Shown: positions 62,715 through 64,000 of the stretch, in pieces | How positions within the stretch are numbered: position 1 is the stretch's first letter | How the letters are laid out: each line of letters starts with the position of its first letter | Translations under genes and position numbers: made by a program | The notes under the pieces: generated by a model | Databases searched by the model: none | What the model was told of the DNA's origin: nothing | Seen by the model: only the letters and a program-made list of their open reading frames with translations | NCBI RefSeq assembly: GCF_001590965.1 | Contig: NZ_BCTW01000011.1 | Coordinates: 1-64,000 of the forward strand | Length of the DNA stretch: 64,000 bases | Direction: 5' to 3' | Source of the DNA: Novosphingobium lentum NBRC 107847 | GTDB taxonomy: Bacteria > Pseudomonadota > Alphaproteobacteria > Sphingomonadales > Sphingomonadaceae

Positions 62715-62718
62715 GAGC

Positions 62719-63654
62719 GTGCCGGACATCATAGCGATCACGGTCAGGCTAGGGCTTTACCTCGATCTCATGCTCCTCTTCGGGATGCCGATGTTCGGCC
62801 TCTATACGTTGCGCGGGGCCGAGCGAGCATCCGGCTCGGTCCTGCGCTTCCGCTCGGTCTTGGCGACGATAGCACTGGCCGGCATCGGACTATCGATCCT
62901 GGGCATGATGGTGCTGGCGGCCTCGATGGCAGGCGTCCCGCTCAATCAGGTTGACCGGGCCACGGTCTCTCTTTTGATATCGGGCACGGCGATCGGCACG
63001 GTATGGCAAGTGCGGGTCGCGGCCCTCCTGCTCGTGCTGTATTTTTCCATCGTCGGATGGCGTCGCCCGGCTTTCGCGCTGTGGTCGTTGTCGACCACCG
63101 CCGCTCTCGCTCTCGCAACCTTGGCCTGGACCGGTCACGGCGCGGCCGATGAAGGCTTGCGGGGATGGATCCATCTTGGCGCCGACATCACCCATCTGTG
63201 GGCCGCGGGTATATGGACAGGAGCCCTCTTCGCCCTTTGCCTTCTCATTTTCCGCCCTAGCGCCCGCATGGCGATAGATCATATCCACCTCTCCCACCGT
63301 GCGCTGGATGGCTTTGCAAAGATCGGATCGGCTGTCGTGGCGCTGCTTATTCTGTCGGGCCTCATCAACAGTTGGATTCTGATCGGACCGTCCAGGCTCG
63401 GATCACTTTTTACCAGTCTCTACGGTCTACTGTTGGCCGGAAAGCTGATACTTTTCGGCGTCATGCTGATGCTGGCCGCCGCCAATCGCTTCTTCCTGAC
63501 GCCCTCCCTTGCTGCGGCCATTGAAACCGGCAACGCATCTTTGGCGATAGGGTCACTCCGCCGCAGCCTCGCCATCGAGACCGGATGCGCCCTCGCTATT
63601 CTTGCCCTCGTTGCCTGGTTGGGCCTGTTGGCCCCGCCTGCATCCGGGATGTAA
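62719..63654 (+). CDS. copD: CopD copper-uptake membrane protein
   Basis: A 311-residue protein with about eight membrane helices. GLYLDLMLLFGMPMFGLYTL opens the CopD domain, with GHGAADEGLRGWIHLGADIT and HLWAAGIWTGALFALCLLIF providing conserved His, and GLINSWILIGPSRLGSLFTS followed by LYGLLLAGKLILFGVML. GTG 62719 lies 4 bases after the copC stop. CopCD usually promotes controlled copper import to supply CopA. Confidence 0.92.
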   Translation: MPDIIAITVRLGLYLDLMLLFGMPMFGLYTLRGAERASGSVLRFRSVLATIALAGIGLSILGMMVLAASMAGVPLNQVDRATVSLLISGTAIGTVWQVRVAALLLVLYFSIVGWRRPAFALWSLSTTAALALATLAWTGHGAADEGLRGWIHLGADITHLWAAGIWTGALFALCLLIFRPSARMAIDHIHLSHRALDGFAKIGSAVVALLILSGLINSWILIGPSRLGSLFTSLYGLLLAGKLILFGVMLMLAAANRFFLTPSLAAAIETGNASLAIGSLRRSLAIETGCALAILALVAWLGLLAPPASGM

Positions 63655-63660
63655 TGGTCT

Positions 63661-63818
63661 TTACGGCAGGGCACGGGAAATCGCCTCTTTGTGCCGGTCG
63701 AGCTCGCCACAAGGGAGATAGGCGATTTCCAAGTCCGCGAGATAATGAGCCCGACCACCAACATGAGTATCAGCGCGAGACCAGCGACAACCATGATCAC
63801 CCAAAGCGCGTGGCCCAT
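63661..63818 (-). pseudogene. Frameshifted SHOCT-type small membrane protein
   Basis: Two frames together make one gene. The frame from ATG 63818 encodes a membrane helix (MGHALWVIMVVAGLALILML), and a different frame gives LADLEIAYLPCGELDRHKEA and a stop 6 bases after the copD stop. The latter matches the SHOCT pattern (L-x-x-RYAxGEI-D-x-x-E-F). The switch must lie near 63740-63752 (CTCATTATCTCGCGGACTT on the - strand). SHOCT proteins with one membrane helix are common in copper islands. The break could be a mutation, a sequencing error or programmed frameshifting. The start is uncertain; the first frame is open back to 63917. Confidence 0.5.
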
Positions 63819-64000
63819 CGAGACCGAAAAAGGGCTGTAGGTCTCCAACTTCCCCCGTCGATGATGGTGTCGTCGCCCTGACGCTGCGACCTGTGGTTGT
63901 TGCGGGGCGAGCGACAATGGAGCGCGATCGGTAATTCCAATCCGTCTTCGCCACGTCCGCTCGCCCCCGCGCCACGCTGCGACCCGTGGGCACCTGAGCT
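63819..64000. other. Right edge of the window, no gene assigned
   Basis: The sequence upstream of the SHOCT remnant continues open on the - strand to a TTG at 63917, with a His/Arg-rich stretch that could be its N-terminus. Nothing else is supportable before the window ends. Confidence 0.4.

Noticed and set aside
63420..63917. A 165-codon frame on the - strand overlapping copD
   Set aside because: Only its N-terminal membrane part looks real; the portion antisense to copD is a shadow beyond the frameshift.
1..64000. CRISPR arrays, rRNA, tRNA and intact insertion sequences
   Set aside because: No spaced repeat array, RNA gene, transposase gene or terminal repeat pair was seen on reading the window; a tRNAscan and IS search would settle this.

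Overview
The window is a GC-rich stretch that reads as part of a conjugative, metal-resistance plasmid (or integrated conjugative element) of an alphaproteobacterium, most probably a sphingomonad (Sphingobium, Sphingomonas or Novosphingobium type). This rests on protein style, codon bias, the par/mob/virB backbone and the LuxI-dioxygenase cluster; I ran no database search. No rRNA, tRNA, CRISPR array or intact insertion sequence was seen, and no replication initiator gene is recognisable here.

Layout. 1-5.2 kb (+ strand): a DUF3768 gene with a structured leader, a partition operon (ribbon-helix-helix protein, small membrane protein, ParA, ParB), a zinc-ribbon protein, a strong terminator, a candidate oriT, then mobC and a relaxase. 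5.3-7.1 kb (-): a nucleotidyltransferase and a winged-helix regulator resembling a toxin-antitoxin or abortive-infection pair, with nested inverted repeats at the start of the regulator. 7.4-20.5 kb (-): a complete VirB-type type IV secretion operon in the order trbM-like, virB1, B2, B3, B4, B5, eexN-like, B6, B7-like, B8, B9, B10, B11, coupling protein, LPD7-like protein. 20.6-24.5 kb: a quorum-sensing island (two luxR genes, luxI and a phytanoyl-CoA-dioxygenase-like gene, all reading toward the virB operon) plus a divergent winged-helix gene.

24.6-47.9 kb: metal islands. First is a long Zn/Cd/Co operon (His-rich peptide, czcCBA, DUF190, P1B-4 ATPase, SRPBCC protein, MliC-like lipoprotein, ZIP transporter). 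Next is a MerR-controlled group (CDF transporter, cytochrome c-FTR1 permease, MerR regulator) in which three promoters have 19-bp spacers, two of them with nearly identical operators. Then come a second czcCBA operon and a divergent nreB/nreA-like nickel pair with two operator-like repeats.

47.5-63.9 kb: a copper/silver island. On the - strand it runs from a cnrYXH-like anti-sigma/sensor/ECF sigma module through copA, copB, PepSY, two DUF305 proteins, DUF411, small periplasmic proteins, cusC, cusB, cusA and cusF. A cytochrome c gene diverges from copC-copD, and a frameshifted SHOCT-type membrane gene lies at the right edge. Together the genes would let a host spread the plasmid by conjugation, possibly tuned by acyl-homoserine-lactone signalling, and export or detoxify Zn, Cd, Co, Ni, Pb and Cu. 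The best leads are the LuxI/PhyH/double LuxR island facing the virB operon, the nucleotidyltransferase/regulator pair with four operator half-sites, the three-promoter MerR regulon, the apparent CTG start (CTGA coupling) of the PepSY gene, and the ECF module placed upstream of copper rather than nickel genes.
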